Source: JACMNW01 sp043721855
GTDB taxonomy: Bacteria; Pseudomonadota; Alphaproteobacteria; Rhodobacterales; Rhodobacteraceae
Length of the DNA: 64,000 nucleotides
NCBI GenBank assembly: GCA_043721855.1
Contig: JAYSPY010000002.1
Location: forward strand, 18,654 to 82,653
Reading direction: 5' to 3'
Position 1 is the stretch's first letter. Each line of letters starts with the position of its first letter. The translations under genes and the position numbers were made by a program. Below the pieces are notes generated by a model. It searched no databases. It saw nothing but the letters and a program-made list of their open reading frames with translations, and was not told the DNA's origin. Below, in pieces: positions 1 to 9,176 of the stretch.

Positions 1-908
1 GTGAACAGGTTCAGGCCATCATCACCGCCGCCCGCAACCACAAAAACCCGGTCGCCCACCTGCACAACCGCCGAAGTTTGCACGCCCTGAAACCGCGTAT
101 CAAGCGTATCTGCCACATGGTCTGTCACTTTCAGCGATCCGTCAGGTTGCACCGCCAAAACGCTGATCGACGATGTCGCCCCTGCGGACACCAAAAGATA
201 GGTAATGCCCCCCATCACCACTGACCGCACGTCATTTGGGTCATTGATACCAAGACCGCCCGTGGCACCGATCGTGCTGGTTTGTTGCAAAAGCCCCGTT
301 GGTCCTACCCGAAACAGCATGATCGCATCGCGCACCCGCGACGTGGCAGCCAAAAAGGTTTGCCCGCCACTTTGGACCGTGGTCATCGACGTGATGTCGA
401 TGCCTTGCTGATTTGGGCCCAGCGTCAGCGTGCCGATGGCAACCATTTCTCCATTCGGTGCCAGCCGAAGGCATTGGATTGACGATTGCCCATAGGTGCT
501 GATGTATTCCAGTGTGTTACCGCCCACCACGGCCATAGTCTGCGCCGATACCACGCCGGGCGGGCTGGCATTGATGGTTACAGCGGTGCCAAAGCTGCCA
601 TCTGCGACCAGCCTCCAGCCGCCCATCCGCGGCATGCTGGCCCCCATCACAAGAACGCTGGCCACGCCGTTCAAAACTGCCATTTCCAACCGCGCCGGGG
701 CTGGCAGCATGGTGTTTGTTGCCGTGGGTTCCTGGTCAAGCAGCGTCATTTGCGCACCCACATCCAGCGCGGATACCCCCCCGCCTGCCCGTGTGGCCGA
801 ATATAGCCGGGTGACCCCGCCTGACTGCACAATTTCGAGGTCGGTTATTCCGCTTAGCAGATTAACCGGCCCACCCAGAAACGTCTCGACGACATCAAAT
901 GTATACAC
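1..908 (-). CDS. RTX-type beta-propeller protein, N-terminal part (runs off the left edge)
   Basis: An uninterrupted minus-strand reading frame runs from an in-frame TAA at 914-912 to the window edge, giving about 302 residues with no stop. The first start codon after that stop is GTG at 908 and no ATG lies nearby, so simple ORF calling misses the gene. The translation begins VYTFDVVETFLGGPVN and contains repeated stretches such as LYSATRAGGGVSALDV and GDRVFVVAGGGDDGLNLF. These recall the N-terminal beta-propeller-like region of Rhodobacterales calcium-binding (RTX/hemolysin-type) surface proteins. The glycine/aspartate nonapeptide repeats that would prove RTX membership would lie beyond the edge, so they are not visible. 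No good ribosome binding site precedes the GTG. The gene is divergent from the glycosyltransferase at 1054. Extracellular or cell-surface location is inferred from family resemblance only. Confidence 0.7.
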   Translation of the reverse strand, partial: MYTFDVVETFLGGPVNLLSGITDLEIVQSGGVTRLYSATRAGGGVSALDVGAQMTLLDQEPTATNTMLPAPARLEMAVLNGVASVLVMGASMPRMGGWRLVADGSFGTAVTINASPPGVVSAQTMAVVGGNTLEYISTYGQSSIQCLRLAPNGEMVAIGTLTLGPNQQGIDITSMTTVQSGGQTFLAATSRVRDAIMLFRVGPTGLLQQTSTIGATGGLGINDPNDVRSVVMGGITYLLVSAGATSSISVLAVQPDGSLKVTDHVADTLDTRFQGVQTSAVVQVGDRVFVVAGGGDDGLNLF

Positions 909-1053
909 GTCTTATCACCCACAACACGGCTGGACACCTGAGGGCAGGTTAGCTTGCACAGATTTGCCATTCCTTAATGGATTGCAGCCAAGCTTAATCA
1001 CCGCGATTTTTGCGCGCGGTATTATTTGATGCATCCGTGGGGGCGCAAATACC

Positions 1054-1977
1054 ATGTCTGAACCGCATGTGACGATTCTGATGGCCACCTGCAATGACGC
1101 GCAGTTTTTGCCTGCGCAGTTGGAAAGCCTGATCACACAAACCCATCAAAACTGGTCGCTGATGGTCAGTGATGACGGCTCATGCGATGCAACGGTTCCG
1201 CTGTTGCTGGCGTTTGACCAGGCGCATCCGGCGCGGTGCTTGCGCCTGATCAACGGGCCACGGCTAGGGTCGGCCTCGCAAAACTTTCTGTCTTTGCTTG
1301 TGCGAAACGATCTTCCAAAAGGCCTGATCGCCCTCGCCGATCAAGATGATGTCTGGCTGCCAAATAAACTTGCGCGCGCAGCAGGTCACTTGGCGCAATG
1401 CCCGGAAAACCTGCCCGCGATCTATGCTACTGAAAGCGTGCTTACCGATCAAAACCTTACCCCACTACGCCAGAAAAACACACAAACTGGTCACCCCAGT
1501 TTTCGCAACGCATTGGTACAGAACCTTTTTTCCGGGCATTCTACCGTGCTTAATGCGGCGGCTGTTGATCTTGTAAGATCTGCGGGCCGTCCGCACAACG
1601 TCGCCTTTCATGATTGGTGGCTATACCAGCTTGTCGCGGGCGCGGGCGGGCTTTGTTTGCTGGATCCTGCGCAAACAGTCTTTTATCGCCAGCATGGCCG
1701 CAATGTCTTTGGCGCGTCGCATGGGGTTAACGGCGCGATCCGACGGCTAAAACACCTTGTGCGCAATGACTATGGCGCATGGCTTGCAGGCCATTGGCAG
1801 GCTTTGTACGACGCTCGGCACCTCCTTACGCCGGAGGCGCGCGCTTTGGTCGGCGACCTGTTGGACCAATCCTCACAAGAACACCGCGCCACACAGTTTC
1901 GCCGGCTGCGTTTGCACCGCGCATCTGCAAAAGGCACTGCCGCCCTTTGGCTGGCGGCGCGGTTGGGCTGGCTGTAA
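1054..1977 (+). CDS. Glycosyltransferase family 2 (rhamnosyltransferase-like)
   Basis: This 307-residue protein has a GT-A fold N-terminus (HVTILMATCNDAQFLPAQLE, residues 5-24). It also has the nucleotide-binding SDDGS at about 39-43, the acidic DQDDVW motif at about 96-101 that coordinates the metal and sugar nucleotide, and HDWW at about 186-189. This pattern is typical of GT2 enzymes that add rhamnose or similar sugars to surface polysaccharides. It has no transmembrane helix, so it probably acts at the cytoplasmic face of the membrane. The GDP-mannose enzyme gene follows 78 bp downstream on the same strand, which suggests both work on one exopolysaccharide or O-antigen. The exact donor and acceptor cannot be read from the sequence. 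The start is the first ATG, with only a weak purine-rich ribosome site. Confidence 0.85.
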   Translation: MSEPHVTILMATCNDAQFLPAQLESLITQTHQNWSLMVSDDGSCDATVPLLLAFDQAHPARCLRLINGPRLGSASQNFLSLLVRNDLPKGLIALADQDDVWLPNKLARAAGHLAQCPENLPAIYATESVLTDQNLTPLRQKNTQTGHPSFRNALVQNLFSGHSTVLNAAAVDLVRSAGRPHNVAFHDWWLYQLVAGAGGLCLLDPAQTVFYRQHGRNVFGASHGVNGAIRRLKHLVRNDYGAWLAGHWQALYDARHLLTPEARALVGDLLDQSSQEHRATQFRRLRLHRASAKGTAALWLAARLGWL

Positions 1978-2055
1978 CCCATCAAGGGCCTTGCGGAATT
2001 ATCCACTCAACCTAATGTGGAAATGCATAGCATTTTATGGATAAATCTTTTTGCG

Positions 2056-3489
2056 ATGACGCCGCTAACTCCTGTTCTTCTTTGTGGCGGTTCAGGCACG
2101 CGCCTATGGCCCCTGTCGCGCAAAAGCTACCCCAAGCAATTCGTGTCCCTTATGGGCGATCAAAGCCTGTTTCAGACGGCGTTGCACCGCATGACTGGCG
2201 CTGATTTTGGCGCAGCCCTGATCATCACCAACAGCGATTTTCGTTTTATCGTCACTGAACAACTGGCTGCCATTGGTGCAGAGGCCAGCGCGATTTTGAT
2301 CGAGCCTGAAGGCCGCAATACTGCCCCCGCCATTCTGGCCGCCGCCTTGCATCTGGCGCAAACTGACCCCGGCGCGCTGCTGCTTATCGCGCCGTCAGAT
2401 CACGTCATGCCAGATACTGCAGGATTTCACGCGGCCATCGCCGCCGCGCGTCCCGCCGCGCAATCGGATCGGATTGTCACCTTTGGCATCACGCCAGACC
2501 GGGCTGAAACCGGCTATGGCTGGCTGGAACTGGCAGAACTGGCAGAAGACGGACCATCAAACCTGATCCGTTTTGTCGAAAAACCGGGTGCTGCAATCGC
2601 CGCCGAAATGCTGTCATCGGGTCGATTTTTGTGGAACGCAGGCATATACCTTGCCACGGCAACAACGCTGATCAGCGCCTTTGAAAAGCACGCCCCACAT
2701 TTGATAGACCCGGTACAATCTGCCCTGAACCTTGCCAAAGCTGACCTTGGCTTTGTGCGTCTCGCCTCTGATCCCTGGGCGCTGGCTGAGGCCATTTCCA
2801 TTGATTATGCCGTGATGGAACACATGCCCGATCTGGTGGTCATGCCCTTATCGTCCGGTTGGTCCGATCTTGGCGATTGGGATGCGGTTGCGCGCGAAAG
2901 CGTACCCAACGATCAGGGCAATGTGCATTACGGCAACGCGCATACGATGGATTGCACCGATAGCATCTTGCGCGCAGAAACCGACGGGCTGGCGCTGGTG
3001 GGCATTGGTCTTGATAACATCATCGCCATCGCCATGCCCGATGCCGTTTTGGTTGCGGACCGCAGGCGTGCGCAGGATGTGCGCCTTGCGGTCACCATGT
3101 TGAAGGCAAACCAACACCAGCAGGCCGAAACCTTTCCGCGCGATCACCGCCCTTGGGGGTGGTTTGACAGGTTGGTCACCGGGGATGGTTTTCAAGTCAA
3201 ACGCATCGTTGTGCATCCCGGTGCCGCCCTTAGCCTGCAAAGCCATCTCCACCGCGCGGAACATTGGATCGTTGTGTCAGGCACGGCAACCGTCACCCTG
3301 GACGGCGTTCAGACCTGTGTGCAGCAAAACCAATCCATCTTTATCCCGCAAGGGGCCAAGCACCGCCTGCAAAACCAAACCACCAAACCGATGGTTCTGA
3401 TCGAAGTGCAAACCGGCAGCTATTTCGGCGAGGATGATATCACACGGTATGAAGACCTTTACGCGCGCGGGCCCGCCAAAAGCCTTTAA
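2056..3489 (+). CDS. Mannose-1-phosphate guanylyltransferase / mannose-6-phosphate isomerase (type II)
   Basis: This bifunctional enzyme isomerises fructose-6-phosphate to mannose-6-phosphate and makes GDP-mannose from mannose-1-phosphate and GTP. I start it at the ATG at 2056 because MTPLTPVLLCGGSGTRLWPL then opens directly with the nucleotidyltransferase signature; an in-frame ATG at 2017 would add 13 atypical residues. Visible motifs are GGSGTRLWPLSR (about 11-22), YPKQF (25-29), EPEGRNTAPA (about 83-92) and FVEKP (about 173-177). The C-terminal 120 residues form the cupin-like isomerase domain (PWGWFDRL, HPGAALSLQSHLHRAEHW, then an IPQGAKHR segment). The 477-residue length matches the ManC/AlgA/XanB family. 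Together with the upstream glycosyltransferase it points to synthesis of a mannose- or fucose-containing surface polysaccharide. Confidence 0.93.
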   Translation: MTPLTPVLLCGGSGTRLWPLSRKSYPKQFVSLMGDQSLFQTALHRMTGADFGAALIITNSDFRFIVTEQLAAIGAEASAILIEPEGRNTAPAILAAALHLAQTDPGALLLIAPSDHVMPDTAGFHAAIAAARPAAQSDRIVTFGITPDRAETGYGWLELAELAEDGPSNLIRFVEKPGAAIAAEMLSSGRFLWNAGIYLATATTLISAFEKHAPHLIDPVQSALNLAKADLGFVRLASDPWALAEAISIDYAVMEHMPDLVVMPLSSGWSDLGDWDAVARESVPNDQGNVHYGNAHTMDCTDSILRAETDGLALVGIGLDNIIAIAMPDAVLVADRRRAQDVRLAVTMLKANQHQQAETFPRDHRPWGWFDRLVTGDGFQVKRIVVHPGAALSLQSHLHRAEHWIVVSGTATVTLDGVQTCVQQNQSIFIPQGAKHRLQNQTTKPMVLIEVQTGSYFGEDDITRYEDLYARGPAKSL

Positions 3490-3494
3490 CCGAA

Positions 3495-3522
3495 CGCGGC
3501 CCTTCCCGAAGGAAAGACCGCG
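3495..3522. terminator. Hairpin between convergent genes
   Basis: CGCGG at 3495-3499 pairs with CCGCG at 3518-3522, and TTCC/GGAA pair inside it. The hairpin sits 6 bp after the stop of the GDP-mannose gene and 7 bp before the stop of the convergent fibre gene. There is no strong T-run on either strand, so termination is plausible but unproven. Confidence 0.35.
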
Positions 3523-3528
3523 TGCAGA

Positions 3529-6516
3529 TCAATAGTCGCTTTCAATATAGCATTTGGCGATTTCGATGTTATCCGCCGCCGCCACCGCCCCATTTCGGCA
3601 TTCACATTTGAACGCCAACCCCGTGTTCACCGCCGGAATATCGGTCGTGTAACTTGTGTCCAGCACCACCGCCCCGGTTTGCAAATTGATGATGCGAACA
3701 AATACCTCAGCAGTGTTTGGCTTTGCGTGCATCACCAGATCGTAGCCATCAATGGTATTGCGCGCGGCCCCGGTGCCCAGATCCACCTTGGTGGCAACGC
3801 CTGTTCCGTCATTGCGCAACAAGAACCAGTTGCCGGTGCTAAGATCAGCCGCGTCATACCCCATGCCGATCATATTCAGCAGTGCCGATGCATCTGTCGT
3901 CAACCCGGCAGTAGATGCGCACAGCCCGACAAACTTTTGCCCACCTGCCAAGTTGATATTCATCCCCAGTTGCGCCCGGAAAAAGAAGCCGCCAAAGCCC
4001 GCGGTATTCCCCAAAAACCATTGGCCATAAGCGGTGCGAATGCCCGATGTTGTGCCGGCTGTGGTGCTGGTTTGAATGCGCGTGCGCCGGGTCGCCTGCC
4101 AACGGTTTGCCGAAGCAAAGGTCTGCTGGTGTGAAATCGTCACCGATGCCGTCAGCACGCCACCTGTGACCAAAGGAATGGTGGTGCTGATGGCTGGCGT
4201 TACCAAAAATACCGAATTGCCGTGTAGAGCCGTTTGCAGCTCGTATGGCTGGTTGGCAGCGGCCCGCAGTTTTGGCACCGCACGGCCAGCCGTCAAATTT
4301 GCATAAGCCAAAAGACCAGTGGCAGGTGCCGCAGGATCAGCGGTCTGAACCAGCTTCAAATTGCCCGTGTCAATTTCCACATTCGCGGCCCCGTCAAAGG
4401 CGGATGAATTGTTGAACTGCACTTTGCCAGACACGCCCCCCGGTGCACCGGCCGCTGGCGTGGCGAACGATCCATCCGCCCGCAGGAATGTTGTCGTCCC
4501 ACCACCAGACGCGGGCACCAACCCCTTTAGCGCACTGGTAAACGTATCCAGCATCGCCGTCGTCTGCGTGCCCGTCAGATCAAGCGGGTCACCCGCAACC
4601 CCTGTGTTATTTCCCTTGATTGTCGCCGCGTTCATATTGGCTAACTTGGCGTTGGTCACTGCATCATTGGCAATCGTGGTGGCATTGCTGCCGACAGGGG
4701 CCGTCACATCCCCGGTCAACGCCGCCCGCACCAGCGATGGCGTAGCATCCGTATATACCAGCGACGGGTTGACCATCGCGCCAATAGCATCCTGCGCCGC
4801 CTCGTCGAAGTCAGTCACCTGCGTAGACGGAATTGCAATCGCCACATTCGCCGCAGCCGTCGTCAACCCCTTGGCATTGATGGTAAATGTCGGGATTGCT
4901 GTGGCCGCCCCAAAGGCCCCCACATTCGCATTCACGGTTGCAAGCGTCAGCGCGGTCGCCCCGGTTGCATCGCCTGTATGGGTGGCGTTGGTCACCTTGG
5001 CCGTGCTTGCCGCCACCGCCGCATTTGCCGCCACCGCCGCGTCAAAATCGCTGATCGTCGCGGCAATTTGCGTGCCTGTATGGTTCGCGCGGGCCAAAAG
5101 CGTGGCATCTGCACTGTTTGCCGTAGCCCCGTTTGCCACGTTCAACATGGTGCGCGCCTGCGTGGCCGTCAAAGCCTCTGGCACGCCGGTACCTGCCGTG
5201 CTGCGCCCCAGGATCGAGGCTGTTGCCACGCTTGCCATCTTGGCCAGCGTCACCACGCCTGGATCAATCGCCCAAGCCGTGCCCGCACCAGTTACTGTGA
5301 TATCGCCCTTGTCGCCGTCAGCAACACCAGCGCCCGCGCCAATTACCTGCGTAACACCCGCAGCCCGAACCTTGATTTCACCCGAGGTGCTGTTGTGCCA
5401 GATCATCCCGTTCACCGGGCTGGCCGGATCACTGGCCTGCCCGCCCAATATCGCCGGGTTCGCCAGCGTCATCCGCCCATTGGCCGCATCGGCGCTGAAC
5501 ACATCGCTAAACGCCGTGCCATCCGCACTGACCCGCAACGCGGTTGCATCGGTGCCAATCAGGCCAAACTGCGCCCGCGTGCTGAACCCGGTTTTCAACG
5601 CGATAGCCGCACTATCCCCCACCGCCGCCTTGTTCACCGTGGCCTCGACCCCGGCCCCCGCATGGTTGAACAATACCGCCGCCGCGTTGGCCGTGAACCC
5701 GCCCGAAAACACCTTCGCCCCGGTAAAAGTCTGCGCCCCCGCCAAAACCGCAATCTCACTGGTGGTATTTGGCAAGGTATAGGTCCGTGTCGTGCCCGTG
5801 GTCAGCCCTGACAGCGAAAACTGCGCCACCTTGGTGGCGTCGCCCGCATCTTTCAGCGCAAATCCAGCGCTCGAAATTCCCTGCGGCAACGATACAATCC
5901 CACTTGCCGCCGCAACTGTCATCGCCGTGTTAAATGCTGATCCGGTGCCGCTGACTTTCAGCGAAAAATCATCCGATCCCGCCAAGCCCATTTCCGCCCG
6001 GCCTGAAAATCCGGTCTGAAACAGCAAACTGCCGGTATCCCCCACCGCCGCCTTGTTCACCTTCACCTGATGCCCGGCACCCACGTTGGAAAACAGCGAT
6101 GCCGTCGCCTGCACCGACAAGCGGTTCGTCGTATCTGCCGTGGCATTCACCCCGAAAATCGCGGCTGATGTCGGGGCGGTCGGCAAGCCCCAAGCAACAC
6201 CCGCGTAAACCACCGTCACGCTTTCGGCCAGAACATGGGCCTGCCAACCCTGCAATGGCGCAAAGAACTGCCACCCCGTGCTGGTAAAAAGCGCTATTTT
6301 CCCAACCTGCCCGGCCCACGTGCCAACTGCGCCCGCCGCCACAATATGGCGGTCCCCGACCGATGGCAGCGCCGGGGCAGCGCTTAGATTGCGGTTCAAA
6401 ACCGCAAGCTGCACCATCACATCCAACAGCCGCAGCGCCTCGTTATGGGTGACATGTTTTTGCGCCTGCGCAGGCATGATCAGGGGCAAGGAAAGAATTG
6501 GGGATATATCGGGCAT
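3529..6516 (-). CDS. DUF2793 phage/GTA-type fibre protein
   Basis: This is a 995-residue protein. I start at the ATG at 6516 (MPDISPILSLPLIMPAQAQK) because GGAGGT lies four bases upstream; an in-frame ATG at 6537 lacks this. Residues 1 to about 110 match the DUF2793 pattern (QKHVTHNEALRLLD, GDRHIVA, GWQFFAPLQGW), a domain found in tail or head fibre proteins of alphaproteobacterial phages and gene transfer agents. The rest is low-complexity Ala/Thr/Gly/Asn sequence with phage-fibre-like stretches (IANDAVTNAKLANMN, TTFLRADGSFATPA, GKVQFNNSS). Two diverged copies of a module of roughly 80 residues contain VNKAAVGD, a TGFS(G/T)RA segment and GFxA/GLxG. The C-terminal approximately 200 residues look like a globular receptor-binding or glycan-binding domain. 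No other phage structural gene is nearby, so this is an orphan fibre. Cargo and partner are unknown. Confidence 0.8.
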   Translation of the reverse strand: MPDISPILSLPLIMPAQAQKHVTHNEALRLLDVMVQLAVLNRNLSAAPALPSVGDRHIVAAGAVGTWAGQVGKIALFTSTGWQFFAPLQGWQAHVLAESVTVVYAGVAWGLPTAPTSAAIFGVNATADTTNRLSVQATASLFSNVGAGHQVKVNKAAVGDTGSLLFQTGFSGRAEMGLAGSDDFSLKVSGTGSAFNTAMTVAAASGIVSLPQGISSAGFALKDAGDATKVAQFSLSGLTTGTTRTYTLPNTTSEIAVLAGAQTFTGAKVFSGGFTANAAAVLFNHAGAGVEATVNKAAVGDSAAIALKTGFSTRAQFGLIGTDATALRVSADGTAFSDVFSADAANGRMTLANPAILGGQASDPASPVNGMIWHNSTSGEIKVRAAGVTQVIGAGAGVADGDKGDITVTGAGTAWAIDPGVVTLAKMASVATASILGRSTAGTGVPEALTATQARTMLNVANGATANSADATLLARANHTGTQIAATISDFDAAVAANAAVAASTAKVTNATHTGDATGATALTLATVNANVGAFGAATAIPTFTINAKGLTTAAANVAIAIPSTQVTDFDEAAQDAIGAMVNPSLVYTDATPSLVRAALTGDVTAPVGSNATTIANDAVTNAKLANMNAATIKGNNTGVAGDPLDLTGTQTTAMLDTFTSALKGLVPASGGGTTTFLRADGSFATPAAGAPGGVSGKVQFNNSSAFDGAANVEIDTGNLKLVQTADPAAPATGLLAYANLTAGRAVPKLRAAANQPYELQTALHGNSVFLVTPAISTTIPLVTGGVLTASVTISHQQTFASANRWQATRRTRIQTSTTAGTTSGIRTAYGQWFLGNTAGFGGFFFRAQLGMNINLAGGQKFVGLCASTAGLTTDASALLNMIGMGYDAADLSTGNWFLLRNDGTGVATKVDLGTGAARNTIDGYDLVMHAKPNTAEVFVRIINLQTGAVVLDTSYTTDIPAVNTGLAFKCECRNGAVAAADNIEIAKCYIESDY

Positions 6517-6608
6517 AGCTACCTCCGCAGACCGCATTGATCCGCGACACTATTCAACCCTGCTGAACGCCGTGTAACCCCACCGCCCGCACCCTGTGCA
6601 ACAGCCCG

Positions 6609-7526
6609 CTACAGCACCAAAGGCAGGCTTTCCTCGTCCGGTATACGCCGCCCCCGCGCCTCGCGCAGCGTCACGAAACTGATCGCCGCAATAATCACCG
6701 CGCCGCCGATCAGCACATAAACATCAAGGCTTTCGCCAAACAACAGCGTGCCCAACAAAGTGGCCCATAGCAGCTGCAAAAACGTCACCGGCTGCGTCAC
6801 TGCCATGGGGGCCGCCTGAAACGCCTGCGTCATGCAATAATGCCCCGATGTCGCACAACCCGCCACCACCGCAAGCCAGCCCACCTGCGCCCAGGTGACT
6901 GGCACCCAAACCCAAATCGCAAACGGCAACAACCCAAGCGTCACCGTGAACGATAGCATCGCCACCACCGCCGCCGCCGATGCACGGCTGCTTAGTTCTT
7001 TGCCAAACAGATACGACCCCGCAAAAAACACGGCCGCCGCCACCTGCGCCAAATGTCCATGCGTCACCTCGCGCACACCCGGCCGCAGAATGATCATGGC
7101 CCCGACCAACGCCACACCGAACGCAAGCAGCCTGTCGCGCGTCAGCCTTTCGCCAAAAAACAGCGCCGCTCCCAGCGTCACCAACACCGGGTTCAAATAG
7201 CCAATTGCCGTCACTTCCGCCAAAGGGATCCGCGCCATGGCGTAAAACCAAAGCACCACCGCCACCGTATGCACCGCCCCACGCCAAGCATAAAGCCGCA
7301 ATACTCCCGACGCAAAGCCCCCCCGCACCGCCGAAATCAACGCGGGCAGTAAAATCACCAAACCAAAGCCAAACCGCAAAAACGCCGATTGTGCTGCTGG
7401 CAGGTCGGTGCCCAAATACCGCACGATGGCGTTCACACCGACAAAGCTGATCCCCGCCGCCAGCATCCACAAAACGCCTCGCAGGGGGCTCGAAATCGGG
7501 GCAATGGACTCAGCGGAAATTGACAT
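6609..7526 (-). CDS. EamA/DMT family exporter
   Basis: This 305-residue protein of about ten hydrophobic helices is organised as two EamA repeats. The first repeat is about residues 15-145 and contains the typical TEVTAIGYLNPVLVTLGAALFFGERLTRDR ending (written here as one motif region near residues 103-131). The second is about 155-290, with FLQLLWATLLGTLLFGE. Such proteins export metabolites or amino acids across the inner membrane, but the substrate cannot be predicted from sequence. It lies 42 bp from the LysE exporter gene, on the same strand, so co-expression is possible. Other EamA proteins occur at 12746 and 45276; the three are not obvious duplicates of each other. Confidence 0.87.
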   Translation of the reverse strand: MSISAESIAPISSPLRGVLWMLAAGISFVGVNAIVRYLGTDLPAAQSAFLRFGFGLVILLPALISAVRGGFASGVLRLYAWRGAVHTVAVVLWFYAMARIPLAEVTAIGYLNPVLVTLGAALFFGERLTRDRLLAFGVALVGAMIILRPGVREVTHGHLAQVAAAVFFAGSYLFGKELSSRASAAAVVAMLSFTVTLGLLPFAIWVWVPVTWAQVGWLAVVAGCATSGHYCMTQAFQAAPMAVTQPVTFLQLLWATLLGTLLFGESLDVYVLIGGAVIIAAISFVTLREARGRRIPDEESLPLVL

Positions 7527-7568
7527 TCCCGCACCAAACCGGATTGCCGTAACAGGCGCAACCCCATA

Positions 7569-8177
7569 TCAGCGCAGCAATAACCCCGCCGCAATCGCCC
7601 ACATCGTGCAACCCACAATCACCTCCAACACCACCCAGGCCTGCGGTTTGGCAAACACCGGGGCCAGCAAACGCGCGCCATAGCCCAGCGCCAGAAAAAA
7701 GCTGAAAGACCCCAACGCCGCCCCCAACCCAAACACGGCTTGGTGAGGCGCGTATTGCGCCGAAATGGACCCGATCAACACCACCGTATCCAGATAAACA
7801 TGCGGGTTCGCCCATGTCAGCACCAGAAAGGTTGCCAGAACTTGCGCCAAGGGCACTGTCACGCCCGGCGCTGGCCGCAATGCCTCGCCGCCCTGCCACG
7901 CCGCCCGAAACCGCAGCGCGCCGTATACCAGCAGAAATGCTGCCCCACCAAATCGCATGGCATCGCCAATCCACGGCACATGGGCCTGCACGGCACCAAA
8001 TCCCGCCACCCCCGCCGCCATCAAAATCGCATCAGACAACGCACAGGCCAAAATCACCGCCAACACATGTTCGCGCCGCAACCCCTGCCGCAGCACAAAC
8101 GCATTTTGTGCGCCGATTGCCGCAATCAAACTGATCGCCAGTAAATATCCGCCAATTGCCGCCCCGCCCAACGTCAT
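7569..8177 (-). CDS. LysE/ArgO family amino-acid exporter
   Basis: This 202-residue inner-membrane protein has the LysE signature near the N-terminus (SLIAAIGAQNAFVLRQGLRREH, about residues 16-37). It also has CALSDAILM at about 45-53 and the TWANPHVYLDTVVLIGS segment at about 120-136. There are six predicted membrane segments. The family exports basic amino acids, mainly lysine and arginine. The gene is divergent from a LysR-type regulator at 8295, the arrangement known for lysE/lysG and argO/argP. Regulation by intracellular arginine or lysine through that regulator is therefore a reasonable inference. Confidence 0.9.
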   Translation of the reverse strand: MTLGGAAIGGYLLAISLIAAIGAQNAFVLRQGLRREHVLAVILACALSDAILMAAGVAGFGAVQAHVPWIGDAMRFGGAAFLLVYGALRFRAAWQGGEALRPAPGVTVPLAQVLATFLVLTWANPHVYLDTVVLIGSISAQYAPHQAVFGLGAALGSFSFFLALGYGARLLAPVFAKPQAWVVLEVIVGCTMWAIAAGLLLR

Positions 8178-8294
8178 TTCATTCCCGCCAAAACCATCTT
8201 ACCCAACTTGCCACCAAGCCGATTTCCGCTTGACCTAAGCTGCAACAGCGGCATCAATCCAATTAATCTTTCTTACCCAAGTGAAGCTGCGCTA
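8178..8294. promoter_or_regulatory. Divergent control region between lysE-like and argP-like genes
   Basis: This 117 bp gap separates two divergent genes and must hold both promoters. It is more AT-rich than the flanking genes, with an AATTAAT core near 8261. LysR-type regulators normally bind such shared intergenic regions. I could not identify a convincing T-N11-A operator or a matched -35/-10 pair by eye. Confidence 0.45.
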
Positions 8295-9176
8295 ATGTTT
8301 ACCGACCCCCTGCTTGCCGCGCTCGCAGCCATCCACCGCCGTGGCAGCTTTGATCTGGCCGCTGCCACGCTTGGCATCACCCCCTCCGCCATCTCGCAAC
8401 GCCTGAAGTCCCTCGAAGAACGCATGGGCACCGTTCTTGTCCGCCGCGGCCAGCCCTGCACCGCCACCGCGCCCGGTCTGCGCCTGATCCGCCACCATGA
8501 TGAAGTGGCGCTGCTGCAATCGCAACTGAACCAAGACCTGCCACACCTGAACGCGGGCCCCGCCATCATCCGTATCGCAGTCAACGCCGACAGCCTTGCC
8601 ACATGGGTCATCCCCGCCCTTGCCGCCACCAACGATATGCTGTTCGATCTGGTGATTGACGATCAGGACCATTCGCAAAGCTGGCTGAAACGCGGCGAGG
8701 TGTCAGCCGCGATCACCTCGCACCCCGGCCCTCTGCAAGGCTGCGACACGATCCCCCTCGGAGCTTTGCGCTACCACGCCACCGCCAGCCCCGGCTATAT
8801 CGCGAAATGGCTGCCACATGGCGCCACCAAAGCTGCCCTAACCCGCGCCCCCGCACTGACGTTTTCTGACAAAGACCGCCTGCAAGGTGCGTGGCTGCAA
8901 TCGCAGTTCGGGCCGCGCCTGGCGTTCCCAACCCACCGCCTCGCCTCCAGCCAAGCGTTCGTCGATGCCGCTGTCGCGGGCCTCGGCTGGGGCATGAACC
9001 CCGAACCGCTGATCGCCCCGCACCTGGCCCATGGCACCTTAACCGAACTGATCGCGAACACCCCTCTCGACGTGCCGCTTTACTGGCAATTCTCCCGCCT
9101 AACTGCCCCCGCCTTGGCGCCTCTTACCCGCGCAGTCCAATCCGTCGCAGCCAAAATCCTGCGACAATCCCCGTAG
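8295..9176 (+). CDS. LysR-type regulator, ArgP/LysG subfamily
   Basis: This is a 293-residue regulator. The start is placed at the ATG at 8295 (MFTDPLLAALAAIHRRGSFD) because the winged helix-turn-helix of LysR proteins begins within a few residues of the N-terminus; the longer frame from 8208 adds 29 unrelated residues. The HTH is about residues 3-60 (FDLAAATLGITPSAISQRLK). The effector domain is about 85-290, and the spacing is that of ArgP/IciA proteins, for which lysine and arginine are known co-effectors. It is divergent from the LysE/ArgO exporter and presumably activates it. A REP-like palindrome begins at its stop codon. Confidence 0.88.
   Translation: MFTDPLLAALAAIHRRGSFDLAAATLGITPSAISQRLKSLEERMGTVLVRRGQPCTATAPGLRLIRHHDEVALLQSQLNQDLPHLNAGPAIIRIAVNADSLATWVIPALAATNDMLFDLVIDDQDHSQSWLKRGEVSAAITSHPGPLQGCDTIPLGALRYHATASPGYIAKWLPHGATKAALTRAPALTFSDKDRLQGAWLQSQFGPRLAFPTHRLASSQAFVDAAVAGLGWGMNPEPLIAPHLAHGTLTELIANTPLDVPLYWQFSRLTAPALAPLTRAVQSVAAKILRQSP

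Noticed and set aside
4361..5782. A 473-codon open frame on the plus strand inside the fibre gene
   Set aside because: It is the antisense shadow of a low-complexity Ala/Thr-rich coding region; its translation has no motif and the minus frame has a clear ribosome site and DUF2793 domain.
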